64,000 bases of DNA from an uncultured Alteromonadaceae bacterium (GCA_947501935.1 CANMXU010000005.1:124001-188000), one strand, 5' to 3'; shown: positions 7,850-19,229, counted from the first letter of the stretch. Translations and numbers: made by a program. Notes: generated by a model from the sequence alone, not told the origin.

Positions 7850-9502
7850 CTATAAAATTAGCTGACGAATGTCTGACATTACGTTAGCAATATGCACAGT
7901 AAAGCGTGCTGCTAAAGCTCCGTCAATTACACGATGGTCGTAAGACATTGACAATGGCAACATTAACTTAGGTTCGAAGTCTTTACCATTCCACTTTGGT
8001 TTAATTTCTGATTTAGAAACACCTAAAATAGCAACTTCTGGCGCATTAACGATTGGCGTAAATGCCGTACCGCCAATACCACCTAAGCTTGAAATAGTAA
8101 AACAACCACCTTGCATGTCAGCAGCTTTTAGCTTGCCTTCACGAGCTTTGATGCTGATTTCAAGTAATTCACGAGATAACTCATAAATGCCTTTCTTATC
8201 CACATCTTTAACCACTGGAACCACTAAACCATTTGGCGTATCAACCGCCACACCAATATTGATATATTTCTTCAATATTAAGCTTTCACCGTCTTCACTC
8301 AAGCTTGAGTTAAAGGTTGGGAATTCAGCTAAAGCGTCAGCACAAGCTTTTAAAATAAACACTAGTGGTGTAATTTTAAAACCAAGCTTTTTCTTCTCAC
8401 CAATCACGTTTTGCTCTTTGCGGAAGGCTTCAACGTTAGTGATATCAGCTTCATCAAATTGGGTAACGTGTGGAATAGTTACCCAGTTACGATGTAAAAA
8501 TGGCCCTGATATTTTCTGAATACGTGATAATGGCTTGGTTTCAATTTCACCAAATTTAGCAAAATCAATCGCTTTCGCACTAACTACCTGTAAACCACCT
8601 TCACCTGCAGCTACTGAACTACCGGCATTGGCTTTCGGACGAGAAAGTTCGTATTTCACGAAAGACTGAACATCTTCTTTTAAAATACGACCTTTGTTAC
8701 CCGAGCCTTTAACTACGGTTAGGTCAACACCAAATTCACGCGCTAAACGGCGAATTGAAGGCGAAGTATAAATACTGCCTTTAGCTTTCACGCCAGATTG
8801 TGGGTGATGCGGCACTGGCGCTGCTTTTTTCGCAGGCGCTGGTGCTGGAGCTGCGGTAACCGTAGCAGGTTCAGCAACAGGTGCTGAAGCTGCAACAACT
8901 TCGCCGCCAGCAGTTTCAAGTTTAATAACCAATGAACCTTGCTTAACTTTGTCACCAGTATTTACTAAAACTTCTTTAACTGTACCCGCTTTTGGCGATG
9001 GCACGTCCATAGTCGCTTTATCAGTTTCTAAAGTAATTAAGCCATCTTCAGCTTCAATAACGTCACCAACAGCAACTAATATTTCGATAACGTCAACTTC
9101 GCCGTCTTCACCAATATCAGGAACTTCAACATCAACAACCGCACTTGCAGCTGGAGCTGAAACTGGAGCAGGCGCAGCAACTGGTGCTTCAACCGCTGCC
9201 AGAGCTTCGGCTTCAACTACCGCTGGAGCGGCTACTTCTGGCTCAGCTTCAGGTGCTGATGCACCTGCTGCTTTAAGTTCACCTATGATGTCGCCTTCTT
9301 TAATTTTGTCACCAACAGCAACACTAAGGCTTGCTAAAACACCAGCAAATGGTGCTGGAATATCCATTGACGCTTTATCAGTTTCAACGGTAACAATACC
9401 TTCATCAGCTTCTAATGTGTCGCCAACAGCAACACATATTTCAATGATCTCAACTTCTTCACCACCAACATCAGGGACTAGAATTTTTTGAATATCAGAC
9501 AT
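7850..9502 (-). CDS. aceF: Dihydrolipoamide acetyltransferase (E2)
   Basis: Core of the pyruvate dehydrogenase complex: carries acetyl groups on lipoyl-lysine and passes them to CoA. The 550-residue protein has two lipoyl domains, with lipoylated Lys at K43 (ETDKASMD) and K162 (ETDKATMD), joined by Ala/Pro-rich flexible linkers (about 80-122 and 198-240), then an E1/E3-binding domain (about 244-280, [15 protein letters not shown]), then the catalytic domain ending with DHRVIDG (H523 catalytic). E. coli AceF has three lipoyl domains, so this form is shorter by one, as in many gammaproteobacteria. An AGAGGA site precedes the ATG. aceE ends 26 bases upstream, so the genes are one unit. Confidence 0.97.
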   Translation of the reverse strand: MSDIQKILVPDVGGEEVEIIEICVAVGDTLEADEGIVTVETDKASMDIPAPFAGVLASLSVAVGDKIKEGDIIGELKAAGASAPEAEPEVAAPAVVEAEALAAVEAPVAAPAPVSAPAASAVVDVEVPDIGEDGEVDVIEILVAVGDVIEAEDGLITLETDKATMDVPSPKAGTVKEVLVNTGDKVKQGSLVIKLETAGGEVVAASAPVAEPATVTAAPAPAPAKKAAPVPHHPQSGVKAKGSIYTSPSIRRLAREFGVDLTVVKGSGNKGRILKEDVQSFVKYELSRPKANAGSSVAAGEGGLQVVSAKAIDFAKFGEIETKPLSRIQKISGPFLHRNWVTIPHVTQFDEADITNVEAFRKEQNVIGEKKKLGFKITPLVFILKACADALAEFPTFNSSLSEDGESLILKKYINIGVAVDTPNGLVVPVVKDVDKKGIYELSRELLEISIKAREGKLKAADMQGGCFTISSLGGIGGTAFTPIVNAPEVAILGVSKSEIKPKWNGKDFEPKLMLPLSMSYDHRVIDGALAARFTVHIANVMSDIRQLIL

Positions 9503-9528
9503 TTCTTTGATTCCTCTCTAGTCTCTAA

Positions 9529-12204
9529 TTATGCGTAAAGTGGGTTAAGTTTATCAGCGTCAATTTCAAAGCGTTTAATTGCTTCGCTAACCACTGAAGG
9601 TTTAATATCACCACGGTTCGCTAATTCAAATAATGACGCCACAACAACATAACCCGCATTCACTTCAAAGTGAGTACGTAAGTTAGCGCGGCTATCTGAA
9701 CGACCAAAACCGTCAGTACCTAAACAGCGATATTGGGTATCGATGAAAGCACGAACTTGGTCTGAATACGATTTAACATAATCAGTAGCAGCAATTGCAG
9801 GACCGGCTTCTTTAGTAATAACAGAACCGATGTAAGCTTGCTTAGGCGTACTTTCAGGGTTAAGCATATTCCAACGAATTGCTTCTTGGCCTTCACGGGC
9901 TAATTCATTAAATGAAGTTACTGAGTAAACATCACTTGAAATACCATAATCGCTAGATAAAATTTGCGCCGCTTTACGTACTTCATTCAAAATAGTACCT
10001 GAGCCCATTAACTGTACGTTTGCTTTGGCTTTTTTCGCAGCAACGGTTTCTAACTTATAAATACCTTTGATGATTTCATCAGCAATATCTTTAGTATCAG
10101 GCATTGCCGGGTGTTGATAGTTTTCATTCATTAAGGTTAAGTAATAGAAAATGTTTTCATTTTCTTCGTACATACGACGTAAACCGTCACGAATAATTAC
10201 CGCTACTTCATAACCGTAAGTTGGATCGTAAGTTACACAGTTAGGAATTAAGTTCGCTTGTACATGTGAATGACCATCTTGATGTTGTAAACCTTCACCA
10301 TTAAGGGTAGTACGACCGGCTGTAGCACCTAATAAGAAACCACGTGCTTGGCTATCGCCCGCTGCCCATGCTAAGTCACCAACACGTTGGAAACCAAACA
10401 TTGAGTAGTAAATGTAAAATGGAATAGTGGTCGCGTTACAGGTTGAGTAAGACGTACCAGAAGCAACCCATGACGCCATTGCTCCTAGCTCGTTAATACC
10501 TTCTTGTAATACTTGGCCTTTCTTGTCTTCACGGTAGTATGCTACTTGGTCAGCATCTTGAGGAACGTATTTTTGTCCTTCATTTGCGTAAATACCTACT
10601 TGGCGGAATAAACCTTCCATACCAAAAGTACGAGCTTCATCAGGAATAATAGGAACAATGCGTTTACCTATTTTCTTGTCTTTTAATAAGCTATTAAGTA
10701 CACGAACAAAAGTCATGGTAGACGAAACTTCACGTTCGCCAGAACCTTTCAAGATAGCGTCGAACGCTTTCAATGGTGGAATTTCCATTGACTCTTCAGG
10801 CTGAACACGACGTGCAGGTAATGAACCACCTAAGGCTTCACGACGCGCTTTCATGTATTTGAATTCTTCGCTGTCTTCAGGGAATTTGTAAAATGGCAAG
10901 TCAGCAATTTCATCATCGCTAATTGGCATATTAAAACGGTCGCGGTAATGTTTAATTGACTCAACGTCCATTTTCTTAACGTTATGAGCAATATTTAAAG
11001 CTTCACCTGAGGCGCCTAAACCAAAACCTTTCACCGTTTTAGCAAGAATTACTGTTGGACGACCTTTAGTTTCCATGGCTTTTTTATATGCCGCGTAAAC
11101 TTTAACCGGGTCATGACCACCACGGTTTAAACGATAAATGTCTTCATCAGACATATTCGCTACTAATGCTGCAGTTTCAGGATACTTGTTGAAGAAGTTT
11201 TCACGGGTATACTTGCCGCCTTTGGCTTTACAGTTTTGGTATTCACCGTCAACTGTTTCACTCATTAGCTGTAAAAGTTTACCTGAAGTATCACGGGCGA
11301 TAAGAGCGTCCCAATAAGAACCCCAAATAACTTTCACTACTTCCCAGCCTGCGCCGCGGAAAGTACCTTCAAGTTCTTGAATAATTTTGCCGTTACCACG
11401 TACCGGACCATCAAGACGTTGCAAGTTACAGTTGATCACGAAGGTTAAATTGTCTAAACCTTCACGAGAAGCTAAACCAATAGCACCTAATGATTCTGGC
11501 TCATCAGTTTCGCCGTCACCTAAGTAACAATAAACGCGTTGGCCTGAACAGTCTTTAATACCACGGTCAGTTAAATACTTAAGGAAACGTGCCGTGTAAA
11601 TTGCTTGTAATGGACCTAAGCCCATAGAAACTGTTGGGAACTGCCAGAAGTCTTTCATCAAATGCGGATGAGGGTATGAAGATAAACCTTTACCATCACA
11701 CTCTTGACGGAAGTTATTCATTTGATCTTCAGTTAAACGTCCTTCTAAGAAAGCACGAGAATAGATACCTGGAGAAATATGACCTTGAGCGAAAATAAAA
11801 TCGCCACCGTCTTTTTCTGAAGCAGCTTTAAAGAAGTGATTAAAACCTACATCGTAAAGCATTGCTGAAGAAGCAAAACTACCAATATGACCACCAAGCT
11901 CTAAATCTTTCTTAGAAGCTCGCAATACTAATACCAAGGCATTCCAACGAATAGCAGCACGAATACGCGCTTCTATAGTTTGGTCAGCTGGCATGTGCGG
12001 CTCTTGTCCTGGAGGAATAGTATTAACGTAAGCTGTGGTTGCATCGAAAGGTAAATGGGTACCGCTACGACGGGCACGGTCAATTAACTTTTCTAACAAA
12101 TAATGTGCTCGTTCTGGACCTTCATTTTCCAGAACTGAATCCATCGACTCTAACCATTCTTGGGTTTCTAGTGAATCGATATCTAAATTAGGGAGCTCAG
12201 ACAT
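9529..12204 (-). CDS. aceE: Pyruvate dehydrogenase E1 component, homodimeric type
   Basis: Thiamine-diphosphate-dependent E1 that decarboxylates pyruvate and acetylates the E2 lipoyl groups. The 891-residue length fits the homodimeric AceE class (about 887). The ThDP motif GDGETDEPES is clear, followed by NCNLQRLDGPVRGN, and later blocks EARTFGMEG, MASWVASGTSYS and the C-terminal RCLGTDGFGRSDSR, which are typical of AceE. pdhR lies 233 bases upstream and aceF 26 bases downstream in the same direction, as in the E. coli pdhR-aceEF-lpd operon. The nearest purine-rich ribosome site (GGAG) is 13 bases before the ATG, somewhat far. Confidence 0.98.
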   Translation of the reverse strand: MSELPNLDIDSLETQEWLESMDSVLENEGPERAHYLLEKLIDRARRSGTHLPFDATTAYVNTIPPGQEPHMPADQTIEARIRAAIRWNALVLVLRASKKDLELGGHIGSFASSAMLYDVGFNHFFKAASEKDGGDFIFAQGHISPGIYSRAFLEGRLTEDQMNNFRQECDGKGLSSYPHPHLMKDFWQFPTVSMGLGPLQAIYTARFLKYLTDRGIKDCSGQRVYCYLGDGETDEPESLGAIGLASREGLDNLTFVINCNLQRLDGPVRGNGKIIQELEGTFRGAGWEVVKVIWGSYWDALIARDTSGKLLQLMSETVDGEYQNCKAKGGKYTRENFFNKYPETAALVANMSDEDIYRLNRGGHDPVKVYAAYKKAMETKGRPTVILAKTVKGFGLGASGEALNIAHNVKKMDVESIKHYRDRFNMPISDDEIADLPFYKFPEDSEEFKYMKARREALGGSLPARRVQPEESMEIPPLKAFDAILKGSGEREVSSTMTFVRVLNSLLKDKKIGKRIVPIIPDEARTFGMEGLFRQVGIYANEGQKYVPQDADQVAYYREDKKGQVLQEGINELGAMASWVASGTSYSTCNATTIPFYIYYSMFGFQRVGDLAWAAGDSQARGFLLGATAGRTTLNGEGLQHQDGHSHVQANLIPNCVTYDPTYGYEVAVIIRDGLRRMYEENENIFYYLTLMNENYQHPAMPDTKDIADEIIKGIYKLETVAAKKAKANVQLMGSGTILNEVRKAAQILSSDYGISSDVYSVTSFNELAREGQEAIRWNMLNPESTPKQAYIGSVITKEAGPAIAATDYVKSYSDQVRAFIDTQYRCLGTDGFGRSDSRANLRTHFEVNAGYVVVASLFELANRGDIKPSVVSEAIKRFEIDADKLNPLYA

Positions 12205-12437
12205 AATAAATATTAGTCTCCGATAGTTATTATATTAAAAGTTAAGTTTATTTTTAATCGTTTAAAGATAGTCAAACTTGTTAAAAATCTTCACCTTGTT
12301 AAAAATAATTACTCACTCATGTTAGGTTTAAATGTAATGCTTAGTTTAAATATTCAGGTTAAAAGTCAAATTTCACTTTACCTAATGCTTGTTAACGTTT
12401 TACTAAACAAGCTTGGCAACATTATAAAATTTCACTT

Positions 12438-13205
12438 TTAACGCTGCATTCTGCGCATTGAACGTTCCATGCGACTATTTTCTTGTGTTGATTTAAGCAA
12501 CACTTCTTCAATAAACGCTAAGTGACGATGACTCGCCCCCCACGCTTTTTGAGGCTGACCACTGATGATCGCCTCAAGTAAATTTTTGCGATAGTCTGAT
12601 ATTTTGGCAAAAACGTCAGGTCGCTTAGCAACAATTTTTAAATTCTGCTCAATGCTGTCAATTAATAAAGTCGACATGCTACGTGCCAGTTGCAAAATAA
12701 CTGCGTTATGTGAAGCAGCGCAAATGGCTAAGTAAAAATCAAAAACGGCTTCTGCTTCGGTATGAAAATTCTCATCTAACTGTACGTTGCCGATATTTTC
12801 ATGTTGCTTTTGAATTTCTGAAAAATCGGCTTCTGTACCGCGCATCGCGGCATAATAGGCTGACATACCTTCAATACCATGGCGAAATTCTAATAAATCA
12901 AATTGCGACTCAGGGCTTTTCGACATCAATTCAAATAAAGGATCAGACAGTCCTGTTAATATTTTTTCATTAACAAATGTGCCACCGCCCTGCTTACGGG
13001 TAACCAAATTCTTTGCTTCTAACTTTTGAATCGCTTCTCTAAGCGACGGCCTTGAAACATCAAACTGCACGGCAAGTTCACGCTCAGGCGGTAATTTTTC
13101 ACCAGGCTTTAGGCTGCCTTCAATAATCATGCTTTCTAACTGCGCTAAGATCACATCAGATAACTTAGGCTGTTTTACCGGTTTTTTTACTTGCTGATAA
13201 TTCAT
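12438..13205 (-). CDS. pdhR: PdhR, pyruvate-responsive GntR/FadR-type repressor
   Basis: Represses the pyruvate dehydrogenase operon; pyruvate releases it from DNA in E. coli. The 255-residue protein has an N-terminal winged helix of the GntR family (LKPGEKLPPERELAVQFDVSRPSLREAIQKLEAKNLV, in two halves) and a C-terminal all-helical FCD effector domain (LLEFRHGIEGMSAYYAA...). Its position upstream of aceE and the PdhR-type operator at 13264-13279 in its own leader support the assignment strongly. The 233-base gap to aceE may contain extra control but no terminator was seen there. Confidence 0.95.
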   Translation of the reverse strand: MNYQQVKKPVKQPKLSDVILAQLESMIIEGSLKPGEKLPPERELAVQFDVSRPSLREAIQKLEAKNLVTRKQGGGTFVNEKILTGLSDPLFELMSKSPESQFDLLEFRHGIEGMSAYYAAMRGTEADFSEIQKQHENIGNVQLDENFHTEAEAVFDFYLAICAASHNAVILQLARSMSTLLIDSIEQNLKIVAKRPDVFAKISDYRKNLLEAIISGQPQKAWGASHRHLAFIEEVLLKSTQENSRMERSMRRMQR

Positions 13206-13263
13206 TTATCACCGTTATTAAAAAGCATCAATGTAAGCAAAATCGCTCATGAAATTATTGGTA

Positions 13264-13323
13264 AATTGGTATTACCATTAAAAATATACCCGTTAAAATA
13301 GCAGAAATGCTACTTTGTGTAAA
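13264..13323 (-). promoter_or_regulatory. pdhR operon promoter with PdhR operator
   Basis: On the - strand, -35 TTTACA (13318-13323), a 17-base spacer and -10 TATTTT (13295-13300). The palindrome AATTGGTATTACCATT (13264-13279) matches the E. coli PdhR box (ATTGGTNNNACCAAT) with one changed base and lies about 10-25 bases past the expected start point, the same place as in E. coli pdhR. The protein therefore probably represses its own operon with pyruvate as the signal. Confidence 0.8.
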
Positions 13324-13480
13324 CGGAATTTAGAGTAAGGTTACTAAATTAGCAACAATTAAATTAGAGTGTAAACTTAAAACAATTGTTTAAATTAACA
13401 ATGGTCTTACCAATATTCACCGATAAATTTTACTTGAGAAAAGTAATAATGACTAAGGGATAGTGAGAGGAAAAGCAATA

Positions 13481-13513
13481 AGGCGCTAATTTTGTTAGCA
13501 ATAATTGGCGCCT
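13481..13513 (-). terminator. Probable terminator of ampD-ampE
   Basis: AGGCGCTAATT (13481-13491) pairs with AATTGGCGCCT (13503-13513), with one T-G wobble and an 11-base loop. It lies 57 bases past the ampE stop codon, with a moderately T-rich stretch after it on the - strand. Confidence 0.5.
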
Positions 13514-13570
13514 GATAATAACTGAATTGTTTTATCTAAATAGGTAAGTGCTAAAAAGCTTAGCAAAAAA

Positions 13571-14410
13571 TCAATCGATCACGCCGCTAAGTATTAACAA
13601 AGCAATAACAGCTAAGCACAATAATAAGGTGCGCTTGGCTAAGCGCACCAATAAACAAGGTTCGGCTGTGCAGTCATCTTCATCAATCATAAAGTCTTCC
13701 GATTTTTGCGCAACGCTGCTTAAAACATTATGAGGCAACTTATGCACATCAAAAATACTTTCTAACCATACTGGAAGTGCTTTAGAGAAATGACCAACCA
13801 ACATATAACCAAAAGCAACTAAGCGCACTAACGGCCAGTCTATCCAAAATAACCACTGTTTAACCTGCTGGTTAACATCTTCATTTAAGGGCAGTTCTTC
13901 AGAGGTTTGTCCTTCAGCAACCGTGACTAATAAACGGTAGAATAATGCGCCTACTGCGCCAAACAATACGAAGAAAAGCATAATAGCTATAAAGTAGCGA
14001 AAGTTTAGCCACACTAATAATTGGCCAAAGCTCATTTTTGGTTGTGCTTTGTCTTCCTGTAATTGCAAGTGGTGCATATCGCAGGTTGTGGCTTCACCAC
14101 GAAATGCTGACATTAAGTAGTTTTTATAGCAATCACGAGTTTTAAAACAACCAAAACAAACTATTAACAGTAAAGTTGAAATAATCAGGTGCAATAAACT
14201 GTCATCTATTAATTCTAAAAACACAGACACCACTAACACAGGTGCAGCAATAAAAAGTGCACAGGTAAAACTACTTTGCCAAGGAGATGGCAAAGCTTTA
14301 ACTTTCGTTACCAACATTAAATATTGTTGATAAAAAGTGTTGAATTGCCACAGTGGTGACGACAAATAACGTTCTGCGGCTAAAGCAATTAATAAACTAA
14401 TTAAACTCAT
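13571..14410 (-). CDS. ampE: AmpE, inner-membrane protein of the ampDE operon
   Basis: A 279-residue membrane protein with about four hydrophobic spans. The start MSLISLLIALAAERYL and the internal FRGEATTCDMHH-like and NLAxx/WLNFRYFIAIMLFFVLFGAVGALFYRLL stretches follow AmpE (E. coli 284 residues). AmpE was described as a signalling modulator next to AmpD; its biochemical job is still unclear, and relatives of the CobD/AmpE group are wall- or cofactor-linked. It follows ampD by 40 bases in the same direction, so the two form an operon, as in Enterobacteria. Confidence 0.88.
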   Translation of the reverse strand: MSLISLLIALAAERYLSSPLWQFNTFYQQYLMLVTKVKALPSPWQSSFTCALFIAAPVLVVSVFLELIDDSLLHLIISTLLLIVCFGCFKTRDCYKNYLMSAFRGEATTCDMHHLQLQEDKAQPKMSFGQLLVWLNFRYFIAIMLFFVLFGAVGALFYRLLVTVAEGQTSEELPLNEDVNQQVKQWLFWIDWPLVRLVAFGYMLVGHFSKALPVWLESIFDVHKLPHNVLSSVAQKSEDFMIDEDDCTAEPCLLVRLAKRTLLLCLAVIALLILSGVID

Positions 14411-14450
14411 TTTTGTTCCGTTTTGTTTTTCAAAATTTACTTTATAAGAA

Positions 14451-15047
14451 TTATTTAGCTAACTCGGCTTGGTAATATTGCCAATCAAACGCTGGCCCCG
14501 GATCAGTCTTTCTTTGCGGAGCAATATCGCAATGACCAACAATATTATTGATAATGGCAGGATACGCTTGTTGAAGCAATTTAGTTAAACTAATAAGCTG
14601 TTGATATTGCTCGCTAGTATAAGGAATATCGTCACAACCTTCTAGCTCTATACCAATAGAAAAGTCATTACATTTCTCGCGACCTAAATAATTAGAAACT
14701 CCTGCATGCCACGCACGTTGGTGAAATGGCACATATTGGATAATACTGCCGTTTCTTCTGATCAAACAATGAGCAGATACTCGCAGTTGATAAATCTCTT
14801 CAAAACTAGCATCAGCATTGGCATCTAAACATCCCATAAATAAGTCGGTAATATAAGGGCCGCCAAAGTTACCTGCCGGCAAAGAAATATTATGAATAAC
14901 CAATAAGCTTATTTCAGTTGTTTCGCGTAAATCGAAATGGGGAGAAACTTGATGCTCAACATTTTCTAACCAACCATTATTTATAGTTGAATGGATATTT
15001 AAATTAAGAGCTGTTTGACCAGCTAGCTCAATATTTGTTTTTTTCAC
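14451..15047 (-). CDS. ampD: 1,6-anhydro-N-acetylmuramyl-L-alanine amidase
   Basis: Cytoplasmic zinc amidase that splits anhydro-muropeptides taken up during wall recycling and so keeps the AmpR inducer low. Zinc ligands can be placed at H52, H172 and D182, with E134 and K180 matching the catalytic Glu and Lys of Citrobacter AmpD at a constant offset of 18 residues. Other signatures are HNISLPAGNFGG, SAHCLIRRNG, RAWHAGVS and GHCDIAPQRKTDPG. The start is a GTG at 15047; no ATG is available in frame, and the first 18 residues extend beyond the E. coli protein. No signal peptide, which agrees with AmpD rather than AmiD. Confidence 0.95.
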   Translation of the reverse strand: MKKTNIELAGQTALNLNIHSTINNGWLENVEHQVSPHFDLRETTEISLLVIHNISLPAGNFGGPYITDLFMGCLDANADASFEEIYQLRVSAHCLIRRNGSIIQYVPFHQRAWHAGVSNYLGREKCNDFSIGIELEGCDDIPYTSEQYQQLISLTKLLQQAYPAIINNIVGHCDIAPQRKTDPGPAFDWQYYQAELAK

Positions 15048-15100
15048 TGTTTCATACCCGCTTTTCCTTAATTAATCTGCATAAGTTTGTATAAGCAAAT

Positions 15101-15115
15101 GATAATGATAATATC
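15101..15115. promoter_or_regulatory. Possible Fur-type box between ampD and the retropepsin gene
   Basis: GATAATGATAATATC at 15101-15115 matches the first 12 bases of the classical Fur box exactly, then diverges. It lies 37 bases before the rightward gene and 53 before ampD. It could also simply be AT-rich promoter sequence. Confidence 0.35.
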
Positions 15116-15151
15116 GGCTTAATATTTCATAAAACCTAGCACTACCTAATT

Positions 15152-15679
15152 ATGACTGAAGATGATGCCACAAACAAAATAGGAAAAGTATTTATCTGGG
15201 TTGCTTGGTTTTTTGCCCTAGCATTATTGGCATTTCTTTTTCAGGGCATGTTAGACGAACAATGGAACCCAAACAGTCAGCCTGATATTGCGTTATCAAG
15301 CACCGGACAAGCCGAAGTGCGTTTACAGCAAAACCGTCAAGGGCATTATGTAGTTGACGGAACTATTAACGAACAAAAAGTGACTTTTTTATTAGACACC
15401 GGTGCAACTCAAGTATCAATTCCTGTGCATATTGCTGAGCAATTAAATCTGCAACGTTACGGCAGTCATTTAGCACAAACAGCAAATGGCACGGTAAAAG
15501 TATATCAAACCCAAATAGAGCAACTTCGAGTAGGTAATATTTTCCTTTACGATGTTGCTGCTAGTATCAACCCAGGGATGAAATCAAACGAAATTCTGTT
15601 AGGCATGAGCGCGCTAAAAAGAGTAGAATTTCGCCAAACGGGTAAAACCTTAACAATTACCGAAACTAGGTCTAACTAA
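15152..15679 (+). CDS. Membrane-anchored retropepsin-like aspartic protease (TIGR02281 type)
   Basis: A 175-residue protein with a membrane helix at about 13-32 and one periplasmic aspartic-protease domain. The catalytic motif LLDTGATQVSIP contains D82-T83-G84; a flap-like region follows and the domain ends with the ILLGMSALKR(V)EF motif (hydrophobic-hydrophobic-G), so one subunit would need to dimerise. This matches the clan AA family TIGR02281, retropepsin-like and bacterial; no substrate is established. It precedes nadC by 98 bases in the same direction and may be co-transcribed with it. A second retropepsin-like gene lies at 48360-49592. Confidence 0.85.
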   Translation: MTEDDATNKIGKVFIWVAWFFALALLAFLFQGMLDEQWNPNSQPDIALSSTGQAEVRLQQNRQGHYVVDGTINEQKVTFLLDTGATQVSIPVHIAEQLNLQRYGSHLAQTANGTVKVYQTQIEQLRVGNIFLYDVAASINPGMKSNEILLGMSALKRVEFRQTGKTLTITETRSN

Positions 15680-15777
15680 ACAATAGCTCTGACCGAGATA
15701 TATTTCTAACCAACATCACCAATGTTGAAAGAACTTTTTACGTAGCTAATACACAACAAACCGAGAGATCACCTTAA

Positions 15778-16668
<891 letters not shown>

Positions 16669-16926
16669 CGATCTTTCTCTATAAAAAGACACTACTGTGA
16701 ATTTACTGCTCATCGTCTGTTAGTAACTAATAATTAGTAAAAGCAGGCGACTGAGTGAAGTTAATAGCTTGTTAAATACCTGCCTAAAAGTTAATAAGTT
16801 GTTAGTTAATTAACCAATTATCAACTTTTTAACAAAAAAACAAAAAAAACTCGCAACATTATTTTACAAATCCAGATTTTTGTCGCAGTATGAATTCAGC
16901 CCCCGTAAAACAATGGATACTTTATT

Positions 16927-17373
16927 ATGAAAAAGACACTACAAAACTTAGCAACAGCAAAAGCAAACCAAAAAGGTTTTACACTAATTGAATTGATGAT
17001 CGTTGTAGCGATTATCGGTATTTTAGCCGCGGTAGCATTACCGGCTTATCAAACTTATACAGATAAAGCTCGTTATACTGAAGTTGTTCAGGCTGCGACT
17101 GGGTTTAAAACAGCTATAGAAGTTTGTGGTCAAGTTGAAGGTACACTAGCAGAAGCTAGCTGTGGCCATGGTGTAGGCGGCGTACCTGCTGCGGCTGGAG
17201 CTTCAGGAGCTGTGACTTCAGTGACTGTTGGTGGACACACTGCTACAGCTGTAACTATTACAGTAGTTCCTGTGGCTCAAGGTGGTATTGTAGCTGGAGA
17301 TACTTATGTTCTATCAGGTGCATTAAATGCAGGACAAGTAACTTGGTCTGATAATTGTACAGATTTATGTTAA
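16927..17373 (+). CDS. pilA: Type IV major pilin PilA (prepilin)
   Basis: Structural subunit of type IVa pili. The 148-residue prepilin has a 17-residue basic leader ending in KG, cut by PilD before F18; the mature N-terminus [22 protein letters not shown] has the conserved Glu at +5 (E22) and the hydrophobic alpha-1 helix. Four Cys (C67, C79, C144, C148) fit two disulfides, with the last pair closing a very small terminal D-region (CTDLC). Between 80 and 130 the chain is rich in Gly, Ala, Val and Thr, a variable surface. pilB starts 152 bases downstream after a terminator, so pilA probably has its own, stronger transcript. I found no convincing sigma-54 promoter before it. Confidence 0.93.
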   Translation: MKKTLQNLATAKANQKGFTLIELMIVVAIIGILAAVALPAYQTYTDKARYTEVVQAATGFKTAIEVCGQVEGTLAEASCGHGVGGVPAAAGASGAVTSVTVGGHTATAVTITVVPVAQGGIVAGDTYVLSGALNAGQVTWSDNCTDLC

Positions 17374-17394
17374 TTTAAACTTTAAGTTATAAAG

Positions 17395-17417
17395 AAGCTC
17401 CTTTAAGGAGCTTTTTT
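17395..17417 (+). terminator. Terminator after pilA
   Basis: AAGCTCC (17395-17401) pairs with GGAGCTT (17407-17413), followed by a run of T to 17417. It lies 22 bases past the pilA stop codon and would separate abundant pilin mRNA from pilBCD. Confidence 0.85.
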
Positions 17418-17525
17418 ATTGTCTAAATTTCCATATTTATGATTAAACAATGTTTTTGTTTTGGTGTGTAATAAAATACGCTACACTGAAAGTTAGAGTA
17501 ACTCGTTGAGAAAATTCAATATCTA

Positions 17526-19229
17526 ATGAAAGGGCTTCATAAACAATCCAGTTTACTTTCCGCTTTATCCAAGCATGATTTAGTTCCCAGTGACTCTGTG
17601 GAAAAAATCAGCACAGAATTTATCAATCAAAAAAAACCTTTTGTTCGCTACCTCGTTGAAGACAAACACTACAATGCTGAGCATATTGCCAGTATATTAG
17701 CCAAAAGCTTTGGTTATCCGCACATTGATTTAAAAAGCTTTGACACCTCCTTAGTACCTGAAGGTATTCGCAACGAAAAACTTATTCGCAAGCACAATGC
17801 ACTACCACTTTTTCTGCGTGGTAAAGTATTGTTTGTCGCGATGTCTGATCCAACTAATCACGACGCTTTAGAAGAGATTCAATTTAATACCGGCTTTAGT
17901 ACAGAATTGGTGTTGGCTGATGAGAACTCTTTGCATGATTGCATTGAACGGGTCTTAGAAGAAGACAGTGATGCCCTTGATATAACTGATATCGACGCTG
18001 AAGAACTATCAGGTATTGATGTTCAAGATGACCAAAAAGAAGACGATGGCGCTGCAGTAGAAAAAGACGATGCGCCGATTGTTGTTTATATTAATAAAAT
18101 ATTATTAGATGCGATAAAAAAAGGCGCCTCTGATTTACATTTTGAACCTTATGAAAAGTCTTACCGTATTCGCTTTCGTATTGACGGAATTTTAACCGAA
18201 GTCGCTAAGCCTCCTGTTTCTCTTTCTGCACGTATGGCGGCGCGTTTAAAAGTTATGTCAAAACTTGATATTGCCGAGCGACGAGTACCACAAGATGGCC
18301 GGATAAAACTCGCGCTTTCCAAGAAAAAATCCATCGACTTTCGTGTTTCTACCCTACCGACTATGTGGGGAGAAAAAATAGTAATGCGGATTTTAGACTC
18401 CTCTAGTGCCATGCTTGGTATTGACATGCTCGGTTATGATCCTGAGCAAAAAAAAATATATATGGACGCGTTAGATCAACCCCAAGGGATGATTTTAGTT
18501 ACCGGCCCAACTGGTTCAGGTAAAACGGTATCCTTGTATACTGGTTTAAATATTTTAAATACCCAAGAACGTAACATTTCCACCGCAGAAGACCCAGTTG
18601 AAATTAACTTAGAAGGCATTAACCAAGTTCAAATTAATGTTAGAGCTGGCTTAACTTTCCCCGGCGCTTTACGGTCATTTTTACGTCAAGATCCTGATAT
18701 TGTTATGGTTGGTGAAATACGTGACCTTGAAACCGCAGAAATAGCAATAAAAGCGGCGCAAACTGGCCATCTGGTTTTATCAACATTACATACCAACTCT
18801 GCCGCAGAAACCTTAACTCGACTACTAAACATGGGCGTGCCTCATTACAATGTTGCCAGTTCAGTCAGTATTATTATTGCCCAACGTTTAGCACGTCGGT
18901 TATGTATGCAATGTAAAGAGCCTGAAGAAATTCCAGAGCAAGAGCTATTAAATCAAGGTTTTACTCACGAACAACTCCCTGATATAAAGTTATTTAAACC
19001 GGTCGGTTGTGAACAATGTACTGGCGGTTATAAAGGCCGCGTCGGTATATATGAAGTGATCAAGATTAGCCCTGAAATAGCCAGTATTATTATGGAAGGT
19101 GGTAATTCTTTAGATATTGCCAATCAATGTCAAAAAGAAGGTTATAACAACTTACGTCAATCTGGCTTAATTAAAGCCATGAATGGCATGACCAGCTTAA
19201 CCGAAATTAATCGAGTCACTAGTTCATAA
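17526..19229 (+). CDS. pilB: PilB, type IV pilus assembly ATPase
   Basis: Cytoplasmic hexameric motor that drives pilus extension. The 567-residue protein has an N-terminal MshEN-type region (about 15-145), a linker, and a GspE-type ATPase domain. The Walker A motif GPTGSGKT begins near residue 327, the Asp box ([10 protein letters not shown]) and Walker B-like [10 protein letters not shown] follow, then the His box ([13 protein letters not shown]). A CXXC pair in CMQC and a second in CEQC form the usual zinc site. Length and motif order match E. coli HofB/Pseudomonas PilB. It begins the pilB-pilC-pilD set and acts with PilC in the inner-membrane platform. Confidence 0.97.
   Translation: MKGLHKQSSLLSALSKHDLVPSDSVEKISTEFINQKKPFVRYLVEDKHYNAEHIASILAKSFGYPHIDLKSFDTSLVPEGIRNEKLIRKHNALPLFLRGKVLFVAMSDPTNHDALEEIQFNTGFSTELVLADENSLHDCIERVLEEDSDALDITDIDAEELSGIDVQDDQKEDDGAAVEKDDAPIVVYINKILLDAIKKGASDLHFEPYEKSYRIRFRIDGILTEVAKPPVSLSARMAARLKVMSKLDIAERRVPQDGRIKLALSKKKSIDFRVSTLPTMWGEKIVMRILDSSSAMLGIDMLGYDPEQKKIYMDALDQPQGMILVTGPTGSGKTVSLYTGLNILNTQERNISTAEDPVEINLEGINQVQINVRAGLTFPGALRSFLRQDPDIVMVGEIRDLETAEIAIKAAQTGHLVLSTLHTNSAAETLTRLLNMGVPHYNVASSVSIIIAQRLARRLCMQCKEPEEIPEQELLNQGFTHEQLPDIKLFKPVGCEQCTGGYKGRVGIYEVIKISPEIASIIMEGGNSLDIANQCQKEGYNNLRQSGLIKAMNGMTSLTEINRVTSS

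Noticed and set aside
16669-16926. Sigma-54 promoter for pilA, as in Pseudomonas
   Set aside because: No GG-N10-GC with reasonable flanks was found in the 258 bases before pilA.
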